Positions 25,658 to 35,059 of a stretch of DNA of 64,000 nt are shown here, piece after piece (positions within the stretch are counted from its first letter, which is position 1; each line of letters begins with the position of its first letter). The notes below the pieces were generated by a model, which was not told the origin of the DNA, did no database searches, and saw only the letters and a list, made by a program, of their open reading frames with translations. Where the stretch lies: the NCBI GenBank assembly GCA_965263305.1, contig OZ253666.1, positions 1,674,001 through 1,738,000 on the forward strand. Direction: 5' to 3'. Origin of the DNA: MED-G105 sp965263305 (GTDB lineage: Bacteria > Pseudomonadota > Alphaproteobacteria > Caulobacterales > Parvularculaceae). Both the position numbers and the translations under genes were made by a program.

Positions 25658-26407
25658 ATGGAATCGCTAGGCCTTCTTATACCGATCTTCGCTTTTCTGG
25701 TGGTGATCGGTACGAACATCATCAAAATTCTCAAAGAATACGAGAAGGGCGTCGTATTCACTCTTGGACGCGTCAATCGTAAAGCGGCGGGTCCTGGTCT
25801 GATCTTCTTGATCCCCATCCTCCAGACCATGAGAAAAGTTGATATGCGCACGCTCGTCCACGACGTGCCGACCCAGGATGTGATTTCGCAAGACAACGTC
25901 TCGGTGAAAGTGAACGCGGTGATTTACTACCGCGTGGTCGATGCGGTGCGCGCCGTCGTGCAGGTGGAGAACTATATGGCCGCCACCAGCCAGCTTGCCC
26001 AAACCACCCTTCGCTCCGTGCTCGGCAAACATGATCTCGATGAAATGCTGCAAGAGCGAGATAAGCTGAACAAAGACATTCAGGAGATCCTTGATCACCA
26101 AACGGAAGCTTGGGGGATCAAGGTGTCGAATGTCGAGATCAAGCATGTCGACGTCGACCCGTCCATGATCCGCGCCATCGCTAAGCAAGCCGAGGCGGAG
26201 CGCGAACGGCGCTCGAAAATTATTCTCGCCGAAGGCGAACAACAGGCGGCGGCTAAATTGGCCGAAGCGGCGGAAATCCTGGCGACGTCAAATGGCGCGA
26301 TGGAGTTGAGATACCTGAACTCACTACAAGAGATTGCCGGCGACCGGACGAACACAATCGTCTTTCCGTTTGACTTAAAAGAGGTGGCGAAGTCGGTCAT
26401 GAAGTGA
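25658..26407 (+). CDS. Slipin / stomatin-like SPFH protein
   Basis: A 249-residue SPFH protein with one N-terminal membrane anchor (LGLLIPIFAFLVVIGTNII) and the band-7 domain: YEKGVVFTLGRVNRKAAGPGLIFLIPILQTMRKVDMR, DVISQDNVSVKVNAVIYYRVVDAVRAVVQVENY, TTLRSVLGKHDLDEML, and the C-terminal coiled coil with IILAEGEQQAAAKLAEAAEIL. Slipins oligomerise in the membrane and are substrates or scaffolds for NfeD proteases. The gene follows the nfeD homologue by 165 bases, and a strong terminator lies at 26465-26493, so the two form one unit. Confidence 0.94.
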   Translation: MESLGLLIPIFAFLVVIGTNIIKILKEYEKGVVFTLGRVNRKAAGPGLIFLIPILQTMRKVDMRTLVHDVPTQDVISQDNVSVKVNAVIYYRVVDAVRAVVQVENYMAATSQLAQTTLRSVLGKHDLDEMLQERDKLNKDIQEILDHQTEAWGIKVSNVEIKHVDVDPSMIRAIAKQAEAERERRSKIILAEGEQQAAAKLAEAAEILATSNGAMELRYLNSLQEIAGDRTNTIVFPFDLKEVAKSVMK

Positions 26408-26808
26408 CGACGACCGATGGCTTGATTCGAAAATGACGAATCAACGCCACTGCCATAAACCCCGGGCGCGCTTGCACAAGCGCGCCTTTATTATTTGTTA
26501 ACGTATCATCGTTTCAAAGCGCAGAGCTTCGAGCTTGTTCATATTGCGATGCGGCAAGTTACTCTGCGCGCCAACCAATAGCGCAGACGCAACCGAGTGG
26601 CAGGTCGAAATCATTGTTGATTAAGGGCAACACATGTTTGGCAAGAAGCAATGGAAAAGGTCAAATTTACGAAATTCGTTGTTAAACAGGCGCATTACTA
26701 TTTTGTGACGGCGCAAGCCGTGATTAGCTTTCGATCCACTAAAAGCGCGCTCCATCCATGACAACACGTTACGATAACAAACGCGCATTCCAGGGAGGAA
26801 AAATCCAT
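26408..26808. other. Intergenic region before TonB-dependent receptor
   Basis: This stretch contains the terminator of the slipin operon (26465-26493) and then the upstream region of the receptor. No gene is supported; the receptor frame is open from 26758 but the ribosome site points to 26809. No clear Fur box or other operator was recognised. Confidence 0.4.
26465..26493 (+). terminator. Rho-independent terminator after slipin
   Basis: GGCGCGCTT (26465-26473), loop GCAC, AAGCGCGCC (26478-26486), then TTTATTA. A strong 9-bp stem with a T-rich tail, 57 bases after the slipin stop. Confidence 0.85.
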
Positions 26809-29571
26809 ATGACAAAGCGTTTCTTCGATAGAGCGTCTGCCGCAGTGTTGGCATTTGCGCTTGCAACGCCGGCGACCGTGACAACCGCTGTCGCCCAAGA
26901 TGAGGCTGCTGACGAAATCATCGTCACCGGCTCGTTCATCAGAAAAAAGAACCAGGCAGACCTGCCTTCTCCTCTGGATACGGTCGCCTCGGCCGATATC
27001 ACAGCGATTGGCGCTCAAAACATCGCCGATATCACCCAGACGCTGACCATTAACACGGGCGCGCAAAACAACCCGGACGCCTTCACCCAGAACGCGACGA
27101 CGGGGACGTCGAATATCAACCTGCGCGGTTTGGGCGTTGGCTCGACCCTTGTTCTGTTGAACGGCAAGCGCCAGGTGCTTTCCGGGTCGCCGACCAACGA
27201 CGGCATTAACTTCGTTGATACGGCCTCTCTTGTGCCGTTGATCGCAGTGGATCGCGTCGAAATTCTTAAAGACGGTGCATCGGCGCTTTATGGCTCTGAC
27301 GCTGTGGCCGGTGTGGTGAACTTCATTACCCGCGAAAATTATGACGGCATCCTTCTATCGGGCGATTATCTCACCCATCAGGGCGAGGGCGATTATGACG
27401 AATACAATATCCAGGCGTTAGTCGGGAAAGATTTCGATCGCGGTTCGGTTTTGCTGGCGGCGAGTTACCTGTCCCGCTCTGCATTGACCACGGAGGAGCG
27501 TCGACTCTCTGAGACGCTCAATGATACCTCAGCGCTTGGTAATCCTGGCGCGTTCTTTGGATTGCCGTTTGCCCCTCCTGGCGCCCCAGTTTTTGACCCA
27601 GGTTGCGAAGCGGCGGGCGGCACCCCGCTGCCGGCAAGCGCGGCGACGGCAGCATTTTTGTCCCAGGGTATCGGGTTTTGCGGTTTCGATTTTGGTGACT
27701 TCTTCAACCTTGTGCCTGAAGAAGACCGATTCACCGGTCTTGTGCGCGGTGAAGTTGATCTGACGGACAGCATTCAGTGGGATGCAGAATTCAGCTACGC
27801 CAACAATGAAGCCATCCGCGGCAATTCACCAACGTTCGCGTTTCTGCAGCTTGGCAGCTCAGTCATTCCCGGGGCTGATCTGGCCCCATTAGGCATCGAC
27901 GCCAATCCATTCAATATTTTCCCGGGTTCGCCGACAGCGGTGTTTTTCGGTCGGGTTAGCGGGAACGGCGGCACCGTCTCTCCAAACGTGACAGAGTCAG
28001 AAACGTGGCGTTTCTCCACAAGCCTCGGCGGTGATATTGGCTCCGGCGGTTGGGAAATTTCTTTCACTCGGGCGAGTAACGACTTCACCGTCTCAACCGA
28101 AGATACAGTGACCGATCGTTTCCAGTGTTCGCTATCAGGATTCCAGTCGTTACCAGCTTTGCCCGGAATTACGGGAGGTACGGATTGTTCGTCAGCGAAT
28201 ACAAATTTGACAGCGGGCGGTGTAACGGTGCCGTTGGCGGGTACATTCTTTAACCCGTTCTCAACGTCATTCTCCGTCGCGCCAAATGACCCGGCGTTTT
28301 TGGACTTCGTGGTCGCCACGCAGGTGCGCGCTTATGAATCTGAGCTGACGGTCGTCGAAGGGTTTGTCTCGCAGGAGTTGTTTGACCTTCCCGCCGGGCC
28401 GCTTAGCGTCGCTGTCGGCGCCCAATATCGCGACAACGATCTTTCTCAGCAAGTCGACGAGTTGTCCGCCGCTGACGCCTTCGGGTTTTTGGTGGGGGGT
28501 CGCGATTTCGAAGGCTCTCAAGATGTTTTCGGCTTCTTCGGCGAGGTTTCCGCACCGTTAACAGATTGGCTGGACCTTCAGGTCGCGGTGCGTCATGAGC
28601 GTTATGGCGACGCTGAAGGCGGTTCAACAACAGATCCCAAGATCGCGCTACTGGCGCGGCCGAGCGATCGGTTGTCGTTGCGCGGCTCTTACTCAACATC
28701 GTTCCGTGCGCCTTCGGTTTTCCAGCAATTTGGTGAATCGACAACGCTGCAGCAGGTTGTGGACCCGCTGAATGGCACGGCTTTCGTTGCTGTGAGAACC
28801 TTGGCGCCGGAGGATGGCGCGGGCAATGTCACGGCGCGTCCATTGGTGCCGGAAGAATCCCGGGCATTCAACTTCGGCGCCTCGTGGGAACCGGTTGATG
28901 GTCTTCAGCTCAATGTCGATTACTACAATTTCGACTTCAGCAATGTGATCATCTCAACGGCGCCTCAGGCGATTTTGGATGCTGATCCGACCGGGGCGGC
29001 TATTCTTCGCGCGCCATCGCCAACCAATGATGGTCCGATCCTCCAGATCTCCAACGACTTTGTGAATGCGTCATCCGTTGAAACAGCCGGGATCGACTTC
29101 AGTGCGTCATGGACGATTGATCAGGGGGCGATTGGTACCTTTACGCCAACCTTCACCGGCACCTATGTGTTGAACTATGACATCGATGATCCGCAAGCTG
29201 GGTTTATCGATGGTGAAGGTCAGCGTAACTTCACGAACTTCGGTTCTCCAACGCCGCAGCTTCGTTTCAACGCGGGCATAAACTGGGTGAATGGCGCTCA
29301 TTCCGCAAACATCTTTGTGCGTCATATCGGCAGCTATCTTGATGACCAGAACGGTCTTACGGATATTGGCTCAGATACGCGCATTGACCTTCAATATGCG
29401 ATCTCGCTGAGCGAGTACCTAAATCGCGACAAGCTCACCCAGGTCACCTTCGGCGGGCGCAACATCACCGGCACGCGGCCGCCATTCGTGGCGACCAATG
29501 GCGGGTTCGACAGCCGGGTGGCTGATCCACGTGGTCCGCTCCTTTACTTCGGTGTTGACGTCGAATTCTAA
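26809..29571 (+). CDS. TonB-dependent receptor
   Basis: A 920-residue outer-membrane receptor. It has a signal sequence (to about residue 29, TTAVAQDE), a TonB-box-like DEIIVTGSFI, a plug domain (VDRVEILKDGASALYGSDAVAGVVNFITR) and a 22-strand barrel ending in the terminal-Phe strand LLYFGVDVEF. Several Cys pairs occur in loops (FDPGCEAAGGTPL...GFCGF; CSLSGF...DCSSA). The start at 26809 has GGAGG ten bases upstream. The short plug-to-barrel type with LNGKRQVLSGSPTNDG resembles oxygenic-proteobacterial receptors for nutrients other than siderophores. No TonB, ExbBD or transporter genes are adjacent, so the substrate is unknown. Confidence 0.93.
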   Translation: MTKRFFDRASAAVLAFALATPATVTTAVAQDEAADEIIVTGSFIRKKNQADLPSPLDTVASADITAIGAQNIADITQTLTINTGAQNNPDAFTQNATTGTSNINLRGLGVGSTLVLLNGKRQVLSGSPTNDGINFVDTASLVPLIAVDRVEILKDGASALYGSDAVAGVVNFITRENYDGILLSGDYLTHQGEGDYDEYNIQALVGKDFDRGSVLLAASYLSRSALTTEERRLSETLNDTSALGNPGAFFGLPFAPPGAPVFDPGCEAAGGTPLPASAATAAFLSQGIGFCGFDFGDFFNLVPEEDRFTGLVRGEVDLTDSIQWDAEFSYANNEAIRGNSPTFAFLQLGSSVIPGADLAPLGIDANPFNIFPGSPTAVFFGRVSGNGGTVSPNVTESETWRFSTSLGGDIGSGGWEISFTRASNDFTVSTEDTVTDRFQCSLSGFQSLPALPGITGGTDCSSANTNLTAGGVTVPLAGTFFNPFSTSFSVAPNDPAFLDFVVATQVRAYESELTVVEGFVSQELFDLPAGPLSVAVGAQYRDNDLSQQVDELSAADAFGFLVGGRDFEGSQDVFGFFGEVSAPLTDWLDLQVAVRHERYGDAEGGSTTDPKIALLARPSDRLSLRGSYSTSFRAPSVFQQFGESTTLQQVVDPLNGTAFVAVRTLAPEDGAGNVTARPLVPEESRAFNFGASWEPVDGLQLNVDYYNFDFSNVIISTAPQAILDADPTGAAILRAPSPTNDGPILQISNDFVNASSVETAGIDFSASWTIDQGAIGTFTPTFTGTYVLNYDIDDPQAGFIDGEGQRNFTNFGSPTPQLRFNAGINWVNGAHSANIFVRHIGSYLDDQNGLTDIGSDTRIDLQYAISLSEYLNRDKLTQVTFGGRNITGTRPPFVATNGGFDSRVADPRGPLLYFGVDVEF

Positions 29572-29611
29572 GACTTAGAATTCCATCGCGTTTTAAGCGC
29601 TCTATAATGGT

Positions 29612-29647
29612 AAGCCCTTCACGCGGATCCAGCGTGAAGGGCTTTTT
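29612..29647 (+). terminator. Rho-independent terminator after TonB-dependent receptor
   Basis: AAGCCCTTCACGC, loop GGATCCA, GCGTGAAGGGCTT with a following T run. The 13-bp stem starts 40 bases after the receptor stop. Confidence 0.9.
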
Positions 29648-29697
29648 AGTTTCAAGCAGTTTTGAAAAATTAGGGACGAAGCGGAGACGAGGCAGGG

Positions 29698-29940
29698 ATG
29701 ACGACATCGGTTGACCAGGTGCTCGATGCGCGAGGGCATCGCTGTCCGTTGCCCGTTTTGAAAATGGAGGCGGCGCTGCGCCGCTTGTCGCCAGGCGCGC
29801 AACTCCTTGTTTTTGCTGACGATCCGATTGCGACGGTTGATATCCCGCATTTTTGTCATGAGGGAGGGCACGCAGTTGCACGTCAGCCCGATGAGGACGG
29901 CGCCTGCGTCTTTCTGGTCACGCGTGGGGAAAAATCTTGA
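29698..29940 (+). CDS. TusA family sulfurtransferase
   Basis: An 80-residue protein with the TusA/YedF fold. The signature is LDARGHRCPLPVLKMEAAL, with the active Cys in the CPxP motif that carries persulfide sulfur. The rest (LLVFADDPIATVDIPHFC) fits the family; the second Cys in HFCHEGG is common in this group. Likely role: cytosolic sulfur relay for tRNA thiolation, cofactors or other acceptors. The ATG at 29698 is preceded by a weak GAGGCAGGG. It stands alone between the receptor terminator and the Sel1 gene. Confidence 0.9.
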   Translation: MTTSVDQVLDARGHRCPLPVLKMEAALRRLSPGAQLLVFADDPIATVDIPHFCHEGGHAVARQPDEDGACVFLVTRGEKS

Positions 29941-30190
29941 TCTTTCGGCCCCCAAAACCACCACACGGGGAAAGCCATGTCGCCAAATTGCGCTTTCGAA
30001 TGGTAAAGGTTAATCTGGAGTAACGAAGATTAGCGTGCTTTAATAGCTCGACGCGGTTGGCGATTAGCAGATTTCCTGCGGCGCCGCTGGCAGTCGGGTG
30101 AAGGGCCGCTATGATGGTCGACGAGCAATACTGGCTCCATCGTCCCCGCCCAATCTGGGTTGGTGCGCGCATAAGGGGAGCTGAGGGGTT

Positions 30191-31525
30191 ATGAGGGAAA
30201 ATCAAGTGATGGCGAAATCCCGTACAATGAAACGGTCGTTGATGGTTGGCGCCATGGCGACGATGGGCGCTTTTCTATCAAGCGGCGCGCAGGCCGATTA
30301 CTCGCTAGGTCTCGATGCGTACCGCAAGGCCCAGTACGATGTCGCCGTTGATCTCTGGGAGCGGTATGCCCGCGCTGGCGATGTGCGCGCGATGAAAGCC
30401 CTTGGCGATTACTATTCTTCGTGCAATCCAATCGTGAATTCTCTTGGTCAAACGATCGAGGCGGAAAAACTGGACGAGTACGAGGATGTCGAAGCGCTGC
30501 GGTGGTATATTCTCGCCGCCAGCCACGATTTCAAAAAACAACTGCGCGACGACCGCAAGGTGACGGCCTCTGAGCGCAATGCCCAGATCGACGCCGCTGC
30601 TTGCTTACCCCAGCTGCGGGGCCGTATGTCCGATGGCGAAGTCTCTGCCGCGGAAACGCTCGTTTCGGACTCGTTCGAGCGCGGCACTGAGCGGGATCTC
30701 TATGCGATCGCCGATATGTATCTGCGCGGTCAGGGCGTGCAAAAAGACACCGGCCGGGCCTATGAGCTTTTCCTGGTCGCGGCGACCCGCGGCGCCTCAG
30801 AAGCAGCGAGCAAGCTGCAACTGATCGAGGAAAAAAAGCTTCTCGACAAAAAGGGTATCGAGCTGGCTGAACGGCGGGCCTCCAATTGGCAGCCGCCTCT
30901 TCCTGACGAGCATCGCGGCAGAACACGCCAGATGACCGAACGGGAGCGTCAGCTGAAAGAACTCGAAGCCCTGCTCCGTCAAAACGCGCTGGAAGCGGTC
31001 TCCGATATCGACGTGATCGCCATTCAGGGCGCCTTAAAGGCCCTGGGCTTTTATTTTGGTCCGCTAGACGGCGATGCGGGTTCCGGCACTCGCAAAGCGA
31101 TTGAGAACTTCCAGTATTCCCAAGCGAAGAAACTTGAAGATTTCACCGCCGAGAAGGGCATCAAGGCGCGCACTGGCACCTTGTCCGCCCAGGACACGGT
31201 GGACCTTATTAAGCTCGCCGCCAGCAAAGCGGATCACGGTGACTCGCAAAACGTCTACGGTCTTATGTTCGCCAGAGGCGTTGGCGTTCTGCAAGACGGT
31301 GACCAGGCCATTAAGTGGCTGGATAAAGCGGCCGACAAAAACATTGCTACGGCGCATTACGCCCTTGGCGTTCTCTATCGCGACGGAACGCCGGGCCGAA
31401 ATCCAGTCAATCAGGACAAGTCAAAAGCGGCGCTCCATTTCTCTAAAGCGGCTCAGCTCGGCTATGCGCCGGCGCGCCGTGCATGGGAGCTTCTGGAGTT
31501 CAATCCGCCGTCGTCCGTTGAATAG
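30191..31525 (+). CDS. Exported Sel1-repeat / peptidoglycan-binding protein
   Basis: A 444-residue exported protein (signal to about residue 36, SSGAQADYS). Sel1-like helical repeats lie at residues ~36-75, ~168-205 (YLRGQGVQKDTGRAYELFLVAA) and ~355-435 (VYGLMFARGVGV..., ALGVLYRDGTPGRN). Between them, at ~275-312, is a peptidoglycan_binding_1 motif (IQGALKALGFYFGPLDGDAGSGTRKAIENFQ). A charged coiled segment spans ~210-265. A periplasmic scaffold or protein-protein adaptor bound to the wall is plausible. Starts at 30191 (GAGGGG upstream) and 30209 are both possible. It is followed 20 bases later by the beta-helix protein gene, so the two probably work together. Confidence 0.78.
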   Translation: MRENQVMAKSRTMKRSLMVGAMATMGAFLSSGAQADYSLGLDAYRKAQYDVAVDLWERYARAGDVRAMKALGDYYSSCNPIVNSLGQTIEAEKLDEYEDVEALRWYILAASHDFKKQLRDDRKVTASERNAQIDAAACLPQLRGRMSDGEVSAAETLVSDSFERGTERDLYAIADMYLRGQGVQKDTGRAYELFLVAATRGASEAASKLQLIEEKKLLDKKGIELAERRASNWQPPLPDEHRGRTRQMTERERQLKELEALLRQNALEAVSDIDVIAIQGALKALGFYFGPLDGDAGSGTRKAIENFQYSQAKKLEDFTAEKGIKARTGTLSAQDTVDLIKLAASKADHGDSQNVYGLMFARGVGVLQDGDQAIKWLDKAADKNIATAHYALGVLYRDGTPGRNPVNQDKSKAALHFSKAAQLGYAPARRAWELLEFNPPSSVE

Positions 31526-31545
31526 AATTGAGAGGGGCGGCCGTG

Positions 31546-33048
31546 ATGAGTGAAGAATTGAAGAGGTTGGAACCGATGACCCGTGAGATCAACAACAGCA
31601 GAAAAACACCCTCGGTGTTATTTTCAGGCGTTGCCGCCATGGCCTTCGCGCTGACCGTGTCGGTCGCTGGTCCGGTGTCCGCTCAAGACGGCATCGGCGG
31701 TTTTGAGGTGTACAAGCAGACCGATCGATATTCTTCCGGCCAGGGGACGAAGCGTCGCAAAGAGCGGCCCGATGAAGTTATCGTCAGCCAACGGTCAGGG
31801 GCGAAAGTACGCACCATCGCCCAAGCGATGGCGTTGGTGAAGCCAAACGGTCGTATCCTAATCGAAGGCGGTCCATCGCCGTATTTCGAAAATATCGACG
31901 TCACAAAGTCGGTCGAGATCCGCGGCATCCAGGATGCTTATGGCCGCGAGGCGGTGATCCGCCCGGCGTCTTCCGCGCCTTGTGTTTCCATCGCGCCGGA
32001 CACGCCCCTTGCGGCGGTCACGGTCACCCATCTTGAATTCGAAGTGGACTCTGCTGTTCTTGGCGAGCCTTGCATCGACGTTCGCGGCGGTACGGTGAAG
32101 ATCGTTGAGAACCTTATCTCGCCGGTTGACGCCAACATTTCTCGTCGCGCCGCATTCCGCGCTCCGGGAACGACGCCTCAGGCGTATTACTGGCAACTCT
32201 TGGGCGCCCCGCCACGTGATCGTGGCCAGGATGAGTCGCGCTACGGGGAAATTGAAGATCTATATACCCGGCACGGCGTCCAGGTTGGCGCGGGCGTTGT
32301 GGGCGACACGGCCTATTCAGGGCCAGTTGCGGCTGAACGGGTGATCCACGCGAGTGATAATTCTGTTGGCGGTAACCGTCTGCGCGGCCCATCCGCCGGT
32401 ATTCGCGTGACAGCGGGCAACGCCTCCGTCCATCAGAATATCATCATTGGCGCCCGCAAGGGGATTGAATTCGCCAGCATCAACGGCGCGGATATCAGCG
32501 GTGACGTCACGATGAACCACCTCGCCGCGAATGGCGAAGGCATTGTCGCCTCGGGCGATCATGACGTTGACACCAATCTCGTTCTGTCGCGCAACACGCT
32601 TAAATTTAACACAGGCGCGGCGGTGAAAATCGACGTTACGGATGGCGTTCAAGTTCTTGCGAACGAAATCATCGGCAACGCCTCCGGTATTCTGTTATCG
32701 GAGAATGTGTTCCGCGGCACGGTGAACTCCAACATGGTGTACAGCAACCGCGGTCACGCGATGTTGGTTTCCTCTAACTTTTCTGGAGTGGTGTCAGGCA
32801 ACACCTTCGCAGAAAACACGGGGTGCACAGTGCAATTTTTCTCCGCCGAGCAGCGCTTTTATGATCGCGATGTGAAGTTGATCGCGGGTGAGGATTTCGA
32901 ACCACGGTTCTTATACGCCGCAACGAACAACGCCGTCGAGAATGAAGAAGATCAAGGTGCTCGCAAGAAGAAAAGACGCCGCCGGAAGAACCGCGATAAG
33001 AATATCGAGCAGGCGAATATGCCGCCGGTGTGCAACGGCGCCCTCTAA
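31546..33048 (+). CDS. Exported right-handed beta-helix protein
   Basis: A 500-residue exported protein (signal to about residue 47, VAGPVSAQDG). A PbH1-type right-handed parallel beta-helix follows, with repeated short strands such as VEIRGIQD, VKIVENLIS, ASVHQNIIIGARKGIEF, VQVLANEIIGNASGILL, GTVNSNMVYSNRGHAML and GVVSGNTFAENTG. The fold is used by polysaccharide lyases, epimerases and adhesins; no catalytic set is evident. The C-terminus is strongly basic (ARKKKRRRRKNRDK) and ends in VCNGAL. The ATG at 31546 has GAGGGG eight bases upstream. It forms a pair with the Sel1/peptidoglycan-binding gene and is followed by a terminator-like hairpin. Confidence 0.75.
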   Translation: MSEELKRLEPMTREINNSRKTPSVLFSGVAAMAFALTVSVAGPVSAQDGIGGFEVYKQTDRYSSGQGTKRRKERPDEVIVSQRSGAKVRTIAQAMALVKPNGRILIEGGPSPYFENIDVTKSVEIRGIQDAYGREAVIRPASSAPCVSIAPDTPLAAVTVTHLEFEVDSAVLGEPCIDVRGGTVKIVENLISPVDANISRRAAFRAPGTTPQAYYWQLLGAPPRDRGQDESRYGEIEDLYTRHGVQVGAGVVGDTAYSGPVAAERVIHASDNSVGGNRLRGPSAGIRVTAGNASVHQNIIIGARKGIEFASINGADISGDVTMNHLAANGEGIVASGDHDVDTNLVLSRNTLKFNTGAAVKIDVTDGVQVLANEIIGNASGILLSENVFRGTVNSNMVYSNRGHAMLVSSNFSGVVSGNTFAENTGCTVQFFSAEQRFYDRDVKLIAGEDFEPRFLYAATNNAVENEEDQGARKKKRRRRKNRDKNIEQANMPPVCNGAL

Positions 33049-33114
33049 CGGCGCTGATCGCCGGACCGGTGATACCGATGCCGGATTAAGCTTCAAAAAT
33101 TTTTCGGGGGTCCG

Positions 33115-33141
33115 GGGGCGCTGTTCGCAGCGCCCCTGTTT
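33115..33141 (+). terminator. Terminator-like hairpin after beta-helix gene
   Basis: GGGGCGCTG (33115-33123), TTCG tetraloop, CAGCGCCCC (33128-33136), then TGTTTCG. The stem and UUCG loop are very stable, but the T tract is short. Confidence 0.7.
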
Positions 33142-33260
33142 CGTTGAAGAGACCGATTGATTTCAAGAACGATGAGTCGATCAAATCAGCGCCACATGCC
33201 GGACGTCGACGAAGGAACGTCAATCACCAACCGGCGCCCCGCTCGATCAAACAAAAAAAG

Positions 33261-33345
33261 TGGTGCCCCTCGTCAGACTCGAACTGACACTCCTTGCGGA
33301 ACCGGATTTTGAATCCGGCGCGTCTACCAATTCCGCCAGAGGGGC
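33261..33345 (-). tRNA. tRNA-Leu (anticodon CAA)
   Basis: On the minus strand the 85-base sequence folds as a class II tRNA. The acceptor pair is GCCCCTC/GAGGGGC, the anticodon stem is CCGGA/TCCGG with loop TTCAAAA, and the T-arm contains GTTCGAGTC. The anticodon CAA is at 33309-33311 and reads UUG leucine codons. There is a long variable arm, as expected for leucine. The 3' CCA is encoded. Confidence 0.96.
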
Positions 33346-33498
33346 ATTTATCGCTTTTCAGCGACAAATAAGACGGCGGATAATAGGCTTGGTTCCGTAG
33401 GGGTCAAGGCGTTCGTGGGGGCGAAGGCGGTTTACCCCGTCCGACACTTTATAAATGTATGTGGACGTCGATCCGTTTCGGCGACCTTCATGATTGCC

Positions 33499-34863
33499 TT
33501 ATGAGCGGACGATGCTTCGGCCGAGGGTTTCCTGGAACTGCACCGGCGCGCCAGCGGGGGCGTCGGGCAATTCCCCTTCCCACATCACCTGGCGCCCGCG
33601 AATGATGGTCCCGACGGGCCACCCGGTCGCTTCAAATCCATCATAGGGCGTCCATCCTGATTTCGAGGCAGACCAGGCATGGGTAATGGTTTCGCGCCGC
33701 TTTAGATCCACGATCGTAAAATCAGCGTCATAGCCAAGGGCGAGGCGCCCCTTTCTCGCGATCCCAAAAACCCGTTGGGGCCCGTGACAAACAAGGTCGA
33801 TGAACCGCGCCATGCTCAACCGGCCGTTAGCGATATGGGTGAGCATGACGGGCAACAGCGTTTGCACGCCCGGCATGCCAGATGGCGATGCGGGGTAGGG
33901 TTTGTCTTTTTCTTCAAGGGTATGGGGCGCGTGATCCGTGCCCATAACGTCGAAGACGCCGCCAGCGACGCCGGCCCAAAGCCCGGCCTGGTGCGCGCTG
34001 TCGCGGATCGGTGGATTCATTTGCGCCAGGCCTTTCAAACGCTCGTAGCATTCCGGCGCGGTGAGGGTGAGATGTTGGGGTAGGATCTCCGCCGTCGCAA
34101 TATCTTTTGCCGCCGCCAGCAACGGCACTTCATCGGCGGTGGAGATATGCAAGACATGAATGCGTCGGCCGGTCTCGCGCGCCAGGGCGAGAAGGCGCTG
34201 CGTGCAGCGCACCGCCGCTTCGGTGGACCGCGCTTCGGGGTGGGATGTCCAATCGCCCTCCCGCGCCTTCGCTTTGCCTTCGCGTAGTAAATATTCGTCT
34301 TCGGAATGAATGGCGACGCGCCGACGACCATGGGCGAGAACGGCCCTCACGCCCTCATCGTCTTCGACCAGCAAGTCGCCCGTTGACGCACCCATGAAGA
34401 TTTTCACCCCCGCGACCCCCGGCAGCATCTCTAGCTCGGCCAGTTCCCGGGGATTGCCGTGGGTCGCGCCAACGTAAAATGCGTGATCGCAATACATGCC
34501 GGCATGGTCTTTTTTGCCTGCGGCTCTGGCGAGTTTATCGTCGATCGCCTCTTTCGTGACCGTCAATGGGCTTGTATTCGGCATTTCGAAAACGGCCGTC
34601 ACACCGCCAAGCACGGCGGCGCGACCGCCGGTGTGCAAATCCTCTTTATGCGTCGGGCCCGGCTCGCGGAAATGTACTTGGCTGTCGATGACGCCCGGTA
34701 GAATGTGGAGCCCCTTGCAATCAATCACCTCACCGCCATCGGCGGCGCTGAGCGATCCGATGGCGGTGATACGGCCATTTTTCACGCCAACATCACGCGC
34801 GCCTTCGCCGTCATGGTTCACGACGACGCCGTTCTTGAGGATGAGGTCAAAGGTTTCGGTCAT
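33499..34863 (-). CDS. pyrC: Dihydroorotase (class I, alphaproteobacterial type)
   Basis: A 454-residue amidohydrolase that closes carbamoyl-aspartate to dihydroorotate in pyrimidine synthesis. Landmarks are FREPGPTHKEDLHTGGRAAVLGGVTAVFEMPNT, the carbamylated-Lys segment GVKIFMGASTGDL, HILHIS-like VLHISTADE, and GVFDVMGTDHAPHTLEEK with the metal-binding Asp. The first metal-binding HxH is QVH here (IDSQVHFREPG): the first His is replaced by Gln, a variant I associate with alphaproteobacterial members. The start at 34863 is normal. It is divergent from ygfZ. Confidence 0.9.
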   Translation of the reverse strand: MTETFDLILKNGVVVNHDGEGARDVGVKNGRITAIGSLSAADGGEVIDCKGLHILPGVIDSQVHFREPGPTHKEDLHTGGRAAVLGGVTAVFEMPNTSPLTVTKEAIDDKLARAAGKKDHAGMYCDHAFYVGATHGNPRELAELEMLPGVAGVKIFMGASTGDLLVEDDEGVRAVLAHGRRRVAIHSEDEYLLREGKAKAREGDWTSHPEARSTEAAVRCTQRLLALARETGRRIHVLHISTADEVPLLAAAKDIATAEILPQHLTLTAPECYERLKGLAQMNPPIRDSAHQAGLWAGVAGGVFDVMGTDHAPHTLEEKDKPYPASPSGMPGVQTLLPVMLTHIANGRLSMARFIDLVCHGPQRVFGIARKGRLALGYDADFTIVDLKRRETITHAWSASKSGWTPYDGFEATGWPVGTIIRGRQVMWEGELPDAPAGAPVQFQETLGRSIVRS

Positions 34864-35024
34864 GGCGTTTCTCTGGTGGCTGTTATGGTTCTGCCGGAAG
34901 GGTCCATCGGTGGCGGATATTCCGGCGACTAATCACGTCAGGGTTTACGCCGAGGCGCCGATTTAGTCGATGGCTCTGGGGTGGCGCGCCCGCTTGGGGG
35001 TCGGCGGCGCAAGTGAACAAGGCG

Positions 35025-35053
35025 TTTCACTGCGAGCCGTCCCGCGCTATAGA
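35025..35053 (+). promoter_or_regulatory. Predicted leaderless promoter of ygfZ
   Basis: A TTTCAC -35-like hexamer (35025-35030), a 17-base spacer and TATAGA (35048-35053) lie so that exactly six bases separate the -10 from the ATG at 35060. There is no Shine-Dalgarno before that ATG. This is the geometry of a leaderless transcript. Confidence 0.45.
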
Positions 35054-35059
35054 ACGCCC

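Noticed and set aside
26758..26808. Upstream extension of the TonB-dependent receptor
   Set aside because: The signal sequence and the GGAGG ribosome site indicate the start at 26809.
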